A stretch of DNA of 37,072 nucleotides from the NCBI GenBank assembly GCA_028278585.1, contig JANQEC010000405.1, positions 1-37,072 of the forward strand, written 5' to 3'. Shown piece by piece: positions 28,810-37,072 of the stretch. Position numbers and translations under genes: made by a program. Position 1 is the first letter of the stretch; each line of letters starts with the position of its first letter. Source of the DNA: Cyclobacteriaceae bacterium (lineage in GTDB: Bacteria; Bacteroidota; Bacteroidia; Cytophagales; Cyclobacteriaceae). The notes beneath the pieces were generated by a model. That model was not told the origin of the DNA. It saw only the letters and a list, made by a program, of their open reading frames with translations, and searched no databases.

Positions 28810-28837
28810 TTTGTGAGTAACGTTTTTCTTTTGTGAA
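28810..28837. promoter_or_regulatory. candidate operator TTTGTGA-N2-AAC-N8-TTTGTGAA (copy B)
   Basis: Same 28-nt architecture as 22640-22667; 90 bp upstream of minus-strand start at 28720. Confidence 0.45.
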
Positions 28838-29800
28838 CTAACTGGCAAATATTACCTCTTCAATAAATTTTTCTGCAGCATACTCCATATAGCTGATATC
28901 TTTGATTTTAGTTGTAAACCCTACATGCCCACCTTTTTCAGGCATTTCCAAATGAATAAGATTACTGTTTTTGGCGAGTTCAACGGGGTAACACTTCTCA
29001 CCTAACATCGGATCATTCTTTGCATTAACAATCAAAATCGGAACTGTGATCTTATCTAAAAATTGATCACTGGTTATTTTGTTATAAAAGTCGTCGGTAT
29101 CCTTATATCCCGGGAACAATCTCAGTGTAAATCGCTCATCAAATTCCGGAAACGTTTTTACAGCATCAATTCCATCAATATCGAGTTCCATCAGTCTGGA
29201 TTTCTCAACAATCTTTTCTTTTAGTTTTTTGATAAATCTCCGCTCATACATTTGATTTCCACTAAGCCTCAATTGTTCAGCGCTATCTTTAACATTGCAA
29301 GGGACAGAGAAAGAAATTGCTCCTTTAATGCGGTTATCGATCTCACGTTCTCCCAAATATTTCTGCTGCATCCCTCCTCCCATTGAGTATCCGATCAAGA
29401 CCACCTCATCATATTCGTTGCTCAAGCCCTTGTCAATAACACTCGAAATATCTTCAGTAGCTCCATGATGATAAAACCGTGGAAGGCGATTCATTTCCCC
29501 ACTACAACTCCTGTTATTCCATGCTAAAATATCCCAGCCCTTTTTTGAAAAATACTTTGCAGGACGTTGAATGTAATGCCTCTCTGAGCTCCCTTCCAGA
29601 CCATGGCTGAGGATGAGCAATCGTTTGTTGCCGTTTCTTATCCAATCCAAATCGAGGAAATCACCATCTTCCAATTCAAGCCGTTCCCGTTCATATTCAA
29701 TACCTTTCACCTTATAAAAAAGTGAGGGAATAATTGTCTCCATATGAGCATTAAAAAGGTACCAGGCAGTATTATTATAATTTGATTTTTGAATGGGCAC
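28838..29800 (-). CDS. alpha/beta hydrolase, YheT/EMB8-like (paralog of 17865..18863)
   Basis: [71 protein letters not shown]. Confidence 0.9.
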   Translation of the reverse strand: MPIQKSNYNNTAWYLFNAHMETIIPSLFYKVKGIEYERERLELEDGDFLDLDWIRNGNKRLLILSHGLEGSSERHYIQRPAKYFSKKGWDILAWNNRSCSGEMNRLPRFYHHGATEDISSVIDKGLSNEYDEVVLIGYSMGGGMQQKYLGEREIDNRIKGAISFSVPCNVKDSAEQLRLSGNQMYERRFIKKLKEKIVEKSRLMELDIDGIDAVKTFPEFDERFTLRLFPGYKDTDDFYNKITSDQFLDKITVPILIVNAKNDPMLGEKCYPVELAKNSNLIHLEMPEKGGHVGFTTKIKDISYMEYAAEKFIEEVIFAS

Positions 29801-29859
29801 TGTCGGCTCAATTTTTGCTTATCAAAATGCTTTAATATTGCGCCAATTTAAGTCACTGA

Positions 29860-32241
29860 ATGAAATTAAGGACAACATTCTCTTTACTTGTTGCGACATT
29901 TTTCTTCTATTCCAAAGGTCAGACCATTTCAATAAAAGACGAATCTACTAACAAGCCCATCTCTGATGTTTTCATTTATCATGAGAACAAGTCGGACTTT
30001 GCTTATTCCGATGAAAGAGGCAGTGCTGATATTTCGAAGTTTCCAAGTGGATTGATCTTCATTCAGCATCCTTCCTATTATGAAAAGTCATTGGCATATG
30101 TTGGCTCTGGCATAGAGGTCCTCATGACAGAAAAAATCGTCACATTTTCAGAAGTTGTTATATCAGCAAACAAATGGGAACAGGAGGAAGAAAGTGTTTC
30201 CCAAAAAATACTGTCTGTCAACAGAAAGTCGATTGAGTTTCAAAGTCCACAGACGGCTGCAGACATGTTGGCTGGAACAGGGCAGGTTTTTGTACAAAAA
30301 AGTCAGTTAGGTGGTGGAAGTCCCAAAATCAGAGGTTTTGCAGCCAATTCGGTCCTTCTAGTGGTGGATGGTGTACGAATGAATAATGCTATTTTCAGAA
30401 GTGGAAATCTCCAAAACATTATAAACATTGATCCTAATGCGCTCGAAAGTTCTGAGGTAATCTTCGGTCCTGGATCCGTTATTTACGGAAGTGATGCTCT
30501 CGGTGGAGTGATGGATTTTCATACAATTGAGCCAAAATGGGCTACTGGTCAAAACCAAAACCTCTCAGGAAATGTGATGACAAGGTACTCTTCAGCTGCC
30601 AAAGAAAAAACAAGCCATATTGACCTGTCAATATCCAAGCAGAAATTCACATTTTTCCATTCTACTACATTTTCATCTTTTGATGACTTAAGAGCCGGAG
30701 GAAACAGGATTGGTGGATACAAAGGTGAGTTTGAAAGACGCTTTTATGTAAAACGAGTGAATGGATCAGACCAGCTCATTCGAAACGCTGACATCAATGT
30801 CCAGAAGTTTTCAGGGTATGATCTTTTCAGTACAGTCTCCAAGTTCAAAGTTAGATTGGGAGATAAAGCGGATCTTGGATATGGATTATACTTCAGTACA
30901 ACTACAGATATTCCAAGATACGACAACCTGACTGAAACAATTGGCTCAACTGATTCATTGCAAGCTGCAGAGTGGTACTATGGACCTCAGAAATGGCAAA
31001 TGCACAATCTAAAATTGAACTATTACGGTTCAGGTAAGATCTTTGATCAAGCCAAAATCACTCTAGCTTATCAGAAATTCGATGAGAGTCGGAACGACAG
31101 AGATTTTGGTGATGATAGGTTACGGACTCAAAAGGAAAAAGTCAACATGTATTCCATGTCTTTTGATTTCGATAAGGAATTCGAAAAATCAAACATCTAT
31201 TATGGTTTTGATTTTTTCTACAATGATATCAGTTCGATGGCCTTCAGACGAAATCTGGAAACAAACCAAATTACTTCTACAGCAAGCCGATATCCGGATG
31301 GTGGAAGTGAGTTTTATTCTACCGCTGTTTATGCCAGTTTAGTGCATAATCTTTCCGACAAACTTGTACTCAATGGTGGAGCAAGGCTAAATATCATCAA
31401 TCTTTCCGCCACAACAACAGATTCCACCGCATTGTCTAATAATGCAGCCACGATTTCTATTAACAATGCCTCAGTGAACGGGTCCCTAGGTCTGGCATGG
31501 AATCCTACTCAAGAATACAAATTGAGCTATAATATTTCTACTGGCTTCCGCTCTCCAAACATAGATGATATAGGAAAATTATTTGAAGTGGGCAATAGTA
31601 TAACTGTTCCAAATCCAGGTTTGAACCCTGAATATTCAATTAGTAACGAAATCTCAATTGAGAGAAAATCCAATAGATCCGTCTTACGTTTGGTTGGTTT
31701 TTACAGTAGGCTGTTTGATGCAATTGTAGATGGGCCGTTCACAATAAATGGAAGTAGTCAATTGAATGGTCTGGATGTTTTTGCAAAAGTGAATGCAGCT
31801 AAAGCAAATATTTATGGCGGAAGTCTTGTGTTTCAGGCAGAAGTTTCAGAATCCTTTGCTGTTGAAAAGAGCATTACAATAACCGAAGGGGAAGATGTTA
31901 CAAACGATGAGCCTCTTCGACATGCTACTCCCGTATTTGGGAAATTCACGCTGATCTACAAGAAGAAAAAATTTAGATCCACTTTTTTCATTGATTATAA
32001 CGGCAATAAAAAGCCTGAAAATATACCAACTTCAGAGTTTGATAGAAAACCGTATCTCTATACAGCAGAAGGTACTCCAGGATGGTACACATTCAACCTT
32101 AGAAGCAGCTATCAGATCAATGAATTTCTTAAGGCAAATGTGGCTATAGAGAACATTTTGGATCAACATTATCGACCTTATACTTCAGGCATTAGTGCAC
32201 CGGGAAGGAATTTTCTTATCTCTGTTAAAGCTGCTATCTAG
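29860..32241 (+). CDS. TonB-dependent receptor (heme/hemoglobin receptor-like architecture)
   Basis: Signal peptide, carboxypeptidase-regulatory-like N-domain, plug (LLVVDGVRMNNAIFRSGNLQNIINIDPNALESSEVIFGPGSVIYGSDALGGVM), long barrel ending in RNFLISVKAAI. Confidence 0.92.
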   Translation: MKLRTTFSLLVATFFFYSKGQTISIKDESTNKPISDVFIYHENKSDFAYSDERGSADISKFPSGLIFIQHPSYYEKSLAYVGSGIEVLMTEKIVTFSEVVISANKWEQEEESVSQKILSVNRKSIEFQSPQTAADMLAGTGQVFVQKSQLGGGSPKIRGFAANSVLLVVDGVRMNNAIFRSGNLQNIINIDPNALESSEVIFGPGSVIYGSDALGGVMDFHTIEPKWATGQNQNLSGNVMTRYSSAAKEKTSHIDLSISKQKFTFFHSTTFSSFDDLRAGGNRIGGYKGEFERRFYVKRVNGSDQLIRNADINVQKFSGYDLFSTVSKFKVRLGDKADLGYGLYFSTTTDIPRYDNLTETIGSTDSLQAAEWYYGPQKWQMHNLKLNYYGSGKIFDQAKITLAYQKFDESRNDRDFGDDRLRTQKEKVNMYSMSFDFDKEFEKSNIYYGFDFFYNDISSMAFRRNLETNQITSTASRYPDGGSEFYSTAVYASLVHNLSDKLVLNGGARLNIINLSATTTDSTALSNNAATISINNASVNGSLGLAWNPTQEYKLSYNISTGFRSPNIDDIGKLFEVGNSITVPNPGLNPEYSISNEISIERKSNRSVLRLVGFYSRLFDAIVDGPFTINGSSQLNGLDVFAKVNAAKANIYGGSLVFQAEVSESFAVEKSITITEGEDVTNDEPLRHATPVFGKFTLIYKKKKFRSTFFIDYNGNKKPENIPTSEFDRKPYLYTAEGTPGWYTFNLRSSYQINEFLKANVAIENILDQHYRPYTSGISAPGRNFLISVKAAI

Positions 32242-33091
32242 TCTTTGGTCTTAAGTCGAAAACTCTCGAAATATTAAATCCATAATGGATATCTCCATCA
32301 AAGAAGTTATCCGTTGTTCCACCGATAAACCCCTGCTCATTCATCTGCACAGCATTGGTCAAATGTAGTTGAAACACATGGCCCCCTGTTTCAATATCAA
32401 CTCCTATTGCAAATGAATTTTCAAACGTGTCTGAAAATTCAGTTAGCTGAGGATAGTACTCTGCGTTGATCGCCACACGATTGGTAACTTTATATCTACC
32501 ACCTAATCCTAGTGCGAAAAGAAGATTCGCATCTCTTCGTGTTGGGACCAGGTTACGTTGAATGACAATTGGCATCAATTGCAAACTTAGATTTGAATTG
32601 AACTTTCTTGCAACAAGTAATTGCCCTGAATATGTGTTCCTGTCCACTCCGTCTAAACCCTCCCGCTTAACTGTTTTTCTTGTCAGGCTGCCAAAGCCAG
32701 TTATCGTAACAGGAAAAGTATTTGATTGCCTTAATAATCTATACTTAAGGAAAGTATCAATTACTTTCTCAAAAGAAGCTCGACCTAATCCAATATTAAG
32801 GTTATCCGTTAATCCGTACTCGAGAGCCAATCGAATGCTGGAATTATCCAAGCCCCAAAACTGTTCATAACCTGAATTCAGCGTTCCAAACCTATGGCTA
32901 ATGATGAATTCCAAAACTCCTTTAGAACGAACTTCGACCGAGTGTCCATTGACAAGTCGTGTGCTTTTAAAGGTGGCACTCACATATTCTTCACCTTGAG
33001 TATCTCCTTCTAATAACTCAAGCAATTCATCTTGGGCGAATGCAGAAAATGAAAGTATAAATAAGACGAATACAAGTTTAATTCTGTACAT
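32234..33091 (-). CDS. DUF5777-family beta-barrel protein
   Basis: LEFIISHRFGTLNSGYEQFWGLDNSSIRLALEYGLTDNLNIGLGRASFEKVIDTFLKYRLL pattern. Confidence 0.8.
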   Translation of the reverse strand: MYRIKLVFVLFILSFSAFAQDELLELLEGDTQGEEYVSATFKSTRLVNGHSVEVRSKGVLEFIISHRFGTLNSGYEQFWGLDNSSIRLALEYGLTDNLNIGLGRASFEKVIDTFLKYRLLRQSNTFPVTITGFGSLTRKTVKREGLDGVDRNTYSGQLLVARKFNSNLSLQLMPIVIQRNLVPTRRDANLLFALGLGGRYKVTNRVAINAEYYPQLTEFSDTFENSFAIGVDIETGGHVFQLHLTNAVQMNEQGFIGGTTDNFFDGDIHYGFNISRVFDLRPKTR

Positions 33092-33620
33092 ATGGTTGAT
33101 ATTGAAATGAAATAGTGACTTCTACTACCTCCGCTATATTGTAAAATAAAGCTTTTGGTATTTTGATTTTATAATCTTTCAACTCGATAGGAAAAACGGA
33201 TGATATCGTTACGCCATCCTCGCTATAGTTAATTGTTCCTTCTATTGAAACCCGTTGTTCCACACCATGAATTGACATCTCTCCATTTGCTACAACCAAG
33301 GCCTCCCCTTTCCCTACATCCCAATTCTCAATTTTTCCTTTAAAAATTGCTTTGGGGTATTTATCTGTCTCAAGGTAATTCTCATTAAAATGTTCCTTCA
33401 TTAACTCTTTTTTGAAAGAAAAACTCTTTATCGGAACCACAAACACGAAGCTCTTTGATTCCACATCAATGATGCTAGTGGCTTCCGTATTTATCGCCTC
33501 AATGTCCTCAATCGGAGCTTTAGAGAAGAATCGAATATTGGATTCTTGAGACTTGAATTTCTGAGCACTGGCTTGAAAGCCAATGATTCCCGCTACCAGA
33601 ATTATAAGTAATTTCTTCAT
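33078..33620 (-). CDS. YceI-family protein
   Basis: Signal peptide; ESNIRFFSKAPIEDIEA, FVVPIKSFSFKKELMKEHFNENYLETDKYPKAIFKGKI, GEMSIHGVEQRVSIEGTI. Confidence 0.88.
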   Translation of the reverse strand: MKKLLIILVAGIIGFQASAQKFKSQESNIRFFSKAPIEDIEAINTEATSIIDVESKSFVFVVPIKSFSFKKELMKEHFNENYLETDKYPKAIFKGKIENWDVGKGEALVVANGEMSIHGVEQRVSIEGTINYSEDGVTISSVFPIELKDYKIKIPKALFYNIAEVVEVTISFQYQPYVQN

Positions 33621-33624
33621 CTAT

Positions 33625-34425
33625 TTAATTGTTCTTAGCACCATCATCTACCCAGCACGCGATAAGCTCTATCTGTTCGTCGGTCAAAGTCAACCCTGAA
33701 GAAGGCTCAGGCATAGAACGATCGCCCGTTTTCATTTTTATGTCTTCTGCTTGATTTTGAACATTGGTAAACATCGTCCAGTTTGGAATCGATGAGTCGT
33801 CCCCGTTGTGACACCCGCTTATTGCACAATTTGTATCAATAATTGGTTTAATATCACTTGACCAGCTCGTTCCTGAGCTTACAATAACAGACTTAGTTGC
33901 TGTACATCCCTCACCATCAACCACGACAACAGAATGACTTCCATTTGAAACACCATTGAACTCACCAGAGGTCTGAGAAGAGCCTCCGTCCAAAGCAAAT
34001 GTGTAGTTACTATCTCCCCCTACAGCTGAGGCCATTATCGTTCCGGTGGCATTTCCACATTCTGCATCTGATGTTTCAAGCGTTACCGTTATTCCATCCT
34101 GGCCAGCAGAAAGAGTGAAAGTAGTAGTAGCCGTACAACCATTATCGTCCCGAATAGTAATCGTGTAATCACCTGCCGCTACATCAGAAAAAGTAGACGA
34201 CGACTGAAAAGTGACACCGTCAATGCTAAATTCATAAGGAGTAGTTCCTCCCGATCCTGTAACCTCAATGCTCCCTTCTGTAACACAATTGGGTTCCGTC
34301 TGATCTGAAACCGTTACCGCTATATCAGATTGCGTACAATCTACATCAGGCTCTTCCGAATTATCAGAGCAGCTGATTAGAATTGCCAATGAAGCGGCTA
34401 GAGAAATTAAAAAAAACTTTTTCAT
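33625..34425 (-). CDS. lipoprotein with two SprB-like repeats and a CX4CH cytochrome c-like domain
   Basis: Lipobox LAILISC; GSIEVTGSGGTTPYEFSIDG / GTIMASAVGGDSNYTFALDGG; IKPIIDTNCAISGCHNGD...DRSMPEP...ELIACWVDDGA. Confidence 0.85.
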   Translation of the reverse strand: MKKFFLISLAASLAILISCSDNSEEPDVDCTQSDIAVTVSDQTEPNCVTEGSIEVTGSGGTTPYEFSIDGVTFQSSSTFSDVAAGDYTITIRDDNGCTATTTFTLSAGQDGITVTLETSDAECGNATGTIMASAVGGDSNYTFALDGGSSQTSGEFNGVSNGSHSVVVVDGEGCTATKSVIVSSGTSWSSDIKPIIDTNCAISGCHNGDDSSIPNWTMFTNVQNQAEDIKMKTGDRSMPEPSSGLTLTDEQIELIACWVDDGAKNN

Positions 34426-34453
34426 AGTATACTATTTTCCTTTAAATCAATAC

Positions 34454-35257
34454 TTAATTATCAGGTGCTCCATCATCAATCCAACATACGATTTGCTCCA
34501 CTTCAGATTGTTCAAGCCCCGGTCGATCTGACGGTGGCATTGAACCTTCGGTTATTCTCACTTTAATTCTTTGAGCAGCAGTCATTATATCTACGCTCTC
34601 ACGGAGGTCAGGCGATCTTGAACCATCATGACAACCTGTAACAGCACAGTTTGCCAAAATGAGAGGAAAGACATCTGCAGCAAATGACACCTTCGATATC
34701 ACTAAAACATTTCGTTCTGAATGGCAGCCTTCAACATCTGTCACAGAAACTGTATTTGGTCCATTAGAAACCTCACTGAAAACATTCGATGCTTGTGCAC
34801 CACCACCATTTAGTGTAAACATATAAGGTTCTGTACCACCAGTAACAGATGCGGTTACAGTTCCATTCGGTAGGTCACAATCCGGACTTGTAAAAGTCAA
34901 CGACAGTGAGATAGATCTATCAGTCCCTTCCAATACTACATCTGAATTTGCAACACATCCATTGGCATCTTTTACTGAAATGGTATATGCTCCTGCAAAT
35001 AAATTATTTAGCGTACCACTTCCCTGGAAATTAACACCATCTGAACTATAGAGATACGGAGGGTTGCCGCCGAAACCCTGGACTGTAAGGGTTCCGGGAT
35101 TACTACAATCAGCATCCGTTTGATCAATAATTGATAGACGTAACTGAGATTTGGAACAATCAATTGCAGGTTCCTCAGAACTGGAACAGCCAAACCAAAA
35201 AATATTGGCCGCCAATAAAACCCTTAATAGAAGCGAACTAAGTTTCATCCTTGTCAA
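34454..35257 (-). CDS. paralogous lipoprotein with two SprB-like repeats and a CX4CH cytochrome c-like domain
   Basis: Lipobox IFWFGC; GTLTVQGFGGNPPYLYSSDG / GTVTASVTGGTEPYMFTLNGG; FPLILANCAVTGCHDGS...EGSMPPSD...QIVCWIDDGA. Confidence 0.85.
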   Translation of the reverse strand: MTRMKLSSLLLRVLLAANIFWFGCSSSEEPAIDCSKSQLRLSIIDQTDADCSNPGTLTVQGFGGNPPYLYSSDGVNFQGSGTLNNLFAGAYTISVKDANGCVANSDVVLEGTDRSISLSLTFTSPDCDLPNGTVTASVTGGTEPYMFTLNGGGAQASNVFSEVSNGPNTVSVTDVEGCHSERNVLVISKVSFAADVFPLILANCAVTGCHDGSRSPDLRESVDIMTAAQRIKVRITEGSMPPSDRPGLEQSEVEQIVCWIDDGAPDN

Positions 35258-35391
35258 TTAATGGAACAAATCTTACTGGTTGATTTTTGTAAGGTTTAGA
35301 TATATAGAACGCCTTACGGTTACAAAACAAGTACGTTTTTGTCTAAAATAAGTGTATTGTGGTAGACAAAGGGTAGACGATAAGGTCTTAA

Positions 35392-35898
35392 TCAGTAGTT
35401 GAATTCGGCTTCCCTGGACTTCACTATCTCCCATGTATGGTCAGAAAGAAGTCTTACTTCTGCTTCAAAAGATTCATAGGGGAAGTTATTACCCCATTCA
35501 TTGGGACTTATCATGGATAGTAAATCAGTATTATTCTCTTTTCTATATAGAAAATAAATCTTTCCAATTACCGGCTGGAATGGTACCGTTGCTTCATAAA
35601 TCCTTTCAGAAACTTCCACTCTCTTTTTTAGATACTTTGCTTGCTCAATTAACGTTTGCATTTGCTCATAAAGCTGGCGGAATTGCCGATCGGTTTGATC
35701 CTGCATAGCTGCAACAGCAGTACCTTTGATTCGTCCCTTGTCTTCCGGTTTAATAATAGCACTTCCTGCATGATGGGCATACTCAATTAAGCCAGGTAGA
35801 TCCGTGATCTTCTCTTTTTCTTTCTCAAGGTCAATCTTAGAGATGTCGACCTTGTTTTTCATTTTGTCTTCTCTGTTTTCGTTTTTTCTCCCGGCCAT
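35392..35898 (-). CDS. DUF2452 domain protein
   Basis: LIEYAHHAGSAIIKPEDKGRIKGTAVAAMQDQTDRQ, RVEVSERIYEATVPFQPVIG, YFLYRKENNTDLLSMISPNEWG. The start may be the internal Met MKNKVDI. Confidence 0.88.
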   Translation of the reverse strand: MAGRKNENREDKMKNKVDISKIDLEKEKEKITDLPGLIEYAHHAGSAIIKPEDKGRIKGTAVAAMQDQTDRQFRQLYEQMQTLIEQAKYLKKRVEVSERIYEATVPFQPVIGKIYFLYRKENNTDLLSMISPNEWGNNFPYESFEAEVRLLSDHTWEIVKSREAEFNY

Positions 35899-36037
35899 AC
35901 TGTTCTTCTGTTGAAATCGACGATAATCAAAATGATTATAATTAAAAAAATAAGTGAACCAATCAAAAAATTTCGTTTTGACCTTGTCATATACTATTCT
36001 TGAACTTCAAAGTTGTAAAATAGTTTAAACAAAATCC

Positions 36038-36397
36038 ATGAACATTGACGGCAAGATCCTTGAAAAGTTTGAAACCCAGGAAATCAAGGAATCATTTAGG
36101 AAGAGAGAATTCATTTTGGAATATGCGGAAAACCCACAATATCCGGAGTTTTTGAAGTTCGAATTGATCCAGTCCAATTGCGAACAACTTGATCCCTTTC
36201 AACAAGGAGATGAAGTGTCTGTCAGCTTTAATTTAAAAGGGAGAAAATGGACAGATCCAAAGGGAGAAACCAAGTACTTCAATAGTTTACAAGCATGGAG
36301 AATCGAAAAGAAGTCCACGTCCACAGCCGAGGAACAGGCCCCTAACACGGAATGGATGAAGGAAGACTTTTCTCAGGATGACGACTTACCTTTTTAG
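36038..36397 (+). CDS. DUF3127 domain protein (OB-fold-like)
   Basis: GKILEKFETQEIKESFRKREFILEYAENPQYPEFLKFELIQ...VSVSFNLKGRKW...KYFNSLQAWRIE. Confidence 0.9.
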   Translation: MNIDGKILEKFETQEIKESFRKREFILEYAENPQYPEFLKFELIQSNCEQLDPFQQGDEVSVSFNLKGRKWTDPKGETKYFNSLQAWRIEKKSTSTAEEQAPNTEWMKEDFSQDDDLPF

Positions 36398-36657
36398 TCG
36401 TTTCTTTTCTTCCTGAAGGTAATTGGAATGTATTGTTCTGTTGGAAGACCAATGTGCGCAAGGTCCCAGCTCTTATCATAGCCGTTCACCATTTGGCGAA
36501 TACATTCTACCCGATCTTCTGTTGGATAAGGACAATCGTCCCAGTGAAATATTTCGACTCTGTAGTGATATTGCTTTTTGATCCCGTTGACCCTTACTTC
36601 AACTTCAATATCTTGTTCTTCGTTTAATTGAGGTATTTCAATCCCAATGATTCCCAT
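36394..36657 (-). CDS. small conserved-looking hypothetical protein
   Basis: 87 aa acidic/charged; stop overlaps the convergent DUF3127 gene by 4 bp. Confidence 0.6.
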   Translation of the reverse strand: MGIIGIEIPQLNEEQDIEVEVRVNGIKKQYHYRVEIFHWDDCPYPTEDRVECIRQMVNGYDKSWDLAHIGLPTEQYIPITFRKKRND

Positions 36658-36743
36658 ATCTATTATTTTTTTTACTATTGAGTACCAAATAGCGTACCCA
36701 AACTTGTAACCAACTATTTTTCAATACGTTAGGATTATTCCCA

Positions 36744-37072
36744 ATGAAAGAATTAGCCCAATTTCGGACACTTTGCTGTTCAAATTCACCCATAATTTTA
36801 GGTATTATAGGCCTTTTACTAATAAATTCAAGTTGCACCCGGTCCCCTGAAAACAGACCTTCTCCTTTACGTTCTGATAGTGCCACAATTGGAACCAATG
36901 TGGTCCGAATACAATATAGCAGCCCGAGTGTTAAAGGAAGAAAGATTTTTGGTTATGGAGATGATTTTCTTGTCCCCTATGGGAAAATATGGAGAACAGG
37001 GGCAAATGAAGCAACGGCATTTTCTACAGAACAAGATATCATAATTGACACATTCTTATTGCCAAAAGGGAA
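36744..37072 (+). CDS. DUF2911-family lipoprotein, truncated by window end
   Basis: Hand translation from ATG 36744: MKELAQFRTLCCSNSPIILGIIGLLLINSSCTRSPENRPSPLRSDSATIGTNVVRIQYSSPSVKGRKIFGYGDDFLVPYGKIWRTGANEATAFSTEQDIIIDTFLLPKG; missing from ORF track because it has no stop in the window. Confidence 0.85.
   Translation, partial: MKELAQFRTLCCSNSPIILGIIGLLLINSSCTRSPENRPSPLRSDSATIGTNVVRIQYSSPSVKGRKIFGYGDDFLVPYGKIWRTGANEATAFSTEQDIIIDTFLLPKG

Noticed and set aside
36638-36898. 86-aa minus-strand ORF in the track
   Set aside because: It is antisense to a convincing DUF2911 lipoprotein (ATG 36744) that runs off the window end; the DUF2911 frame explains the region.
1-37072. CRISPR arrays, tRNA/rRNA genes, transposases, phage or toxin-antitoxin/defence modules
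   Set aside because: None seen by eye in either strand; no regularly spaced repeats or hallmark proteins. A tRNAscan/CRISPR search would be needed to exclude formally.

Overview
This is a chromosomal window from a Bacteroidota genome, probably Cytophagales-like, inferred from the T9SS C-terminal sorting domain, SprB repeats, GIN, DUF5777, DUF2452 and DUF3127 proteins. I saw no rRNA, tRNA, CRISPR array, transposase or phage module. From left to right it contains: a partial trans-3-hydroxy-L-proline dehydratase; two small membrane proteins; a giant fused kinase/M23/phospho-lyase protein (hydroxylysine kinase plus AGXT2L-type lyase) translationally coupled to a YgjK-like GH63 lipoprotein; secreted and barrel proteins; a GIN-domain protein; a small CxxC protein; a lone FtsX-type permease; a Cys-rich mini-lipoprotein; an Asp-box propeller protein; L-2-hydroxyglutarate oxidase; a LOG protein; a lipoprotein MsrB; two paralogous alpha/beta hydrolases; a 7TMR-DISM histidine kinase with two response regulators; a 1335-aa Ig/PKD/T9SS protein; a TonB receptor; and a tight four-gene operon (two SprB-CX4CH cytochrome-like lipoproteins, YceI, DUF5777). 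Strongest leads: (1) a putative catabolic locus for collagen hydroxylysine glycosides and hydroxyproline at 1-6350; (2) the SprB-cytochrome/YceI/DUF5777 operon at 32234-35257; (3) two repeated intergenic operator-like motifs, one next to the LytTR regulator. All assignments come from reading the sequence and from memory of families. No searches were run.
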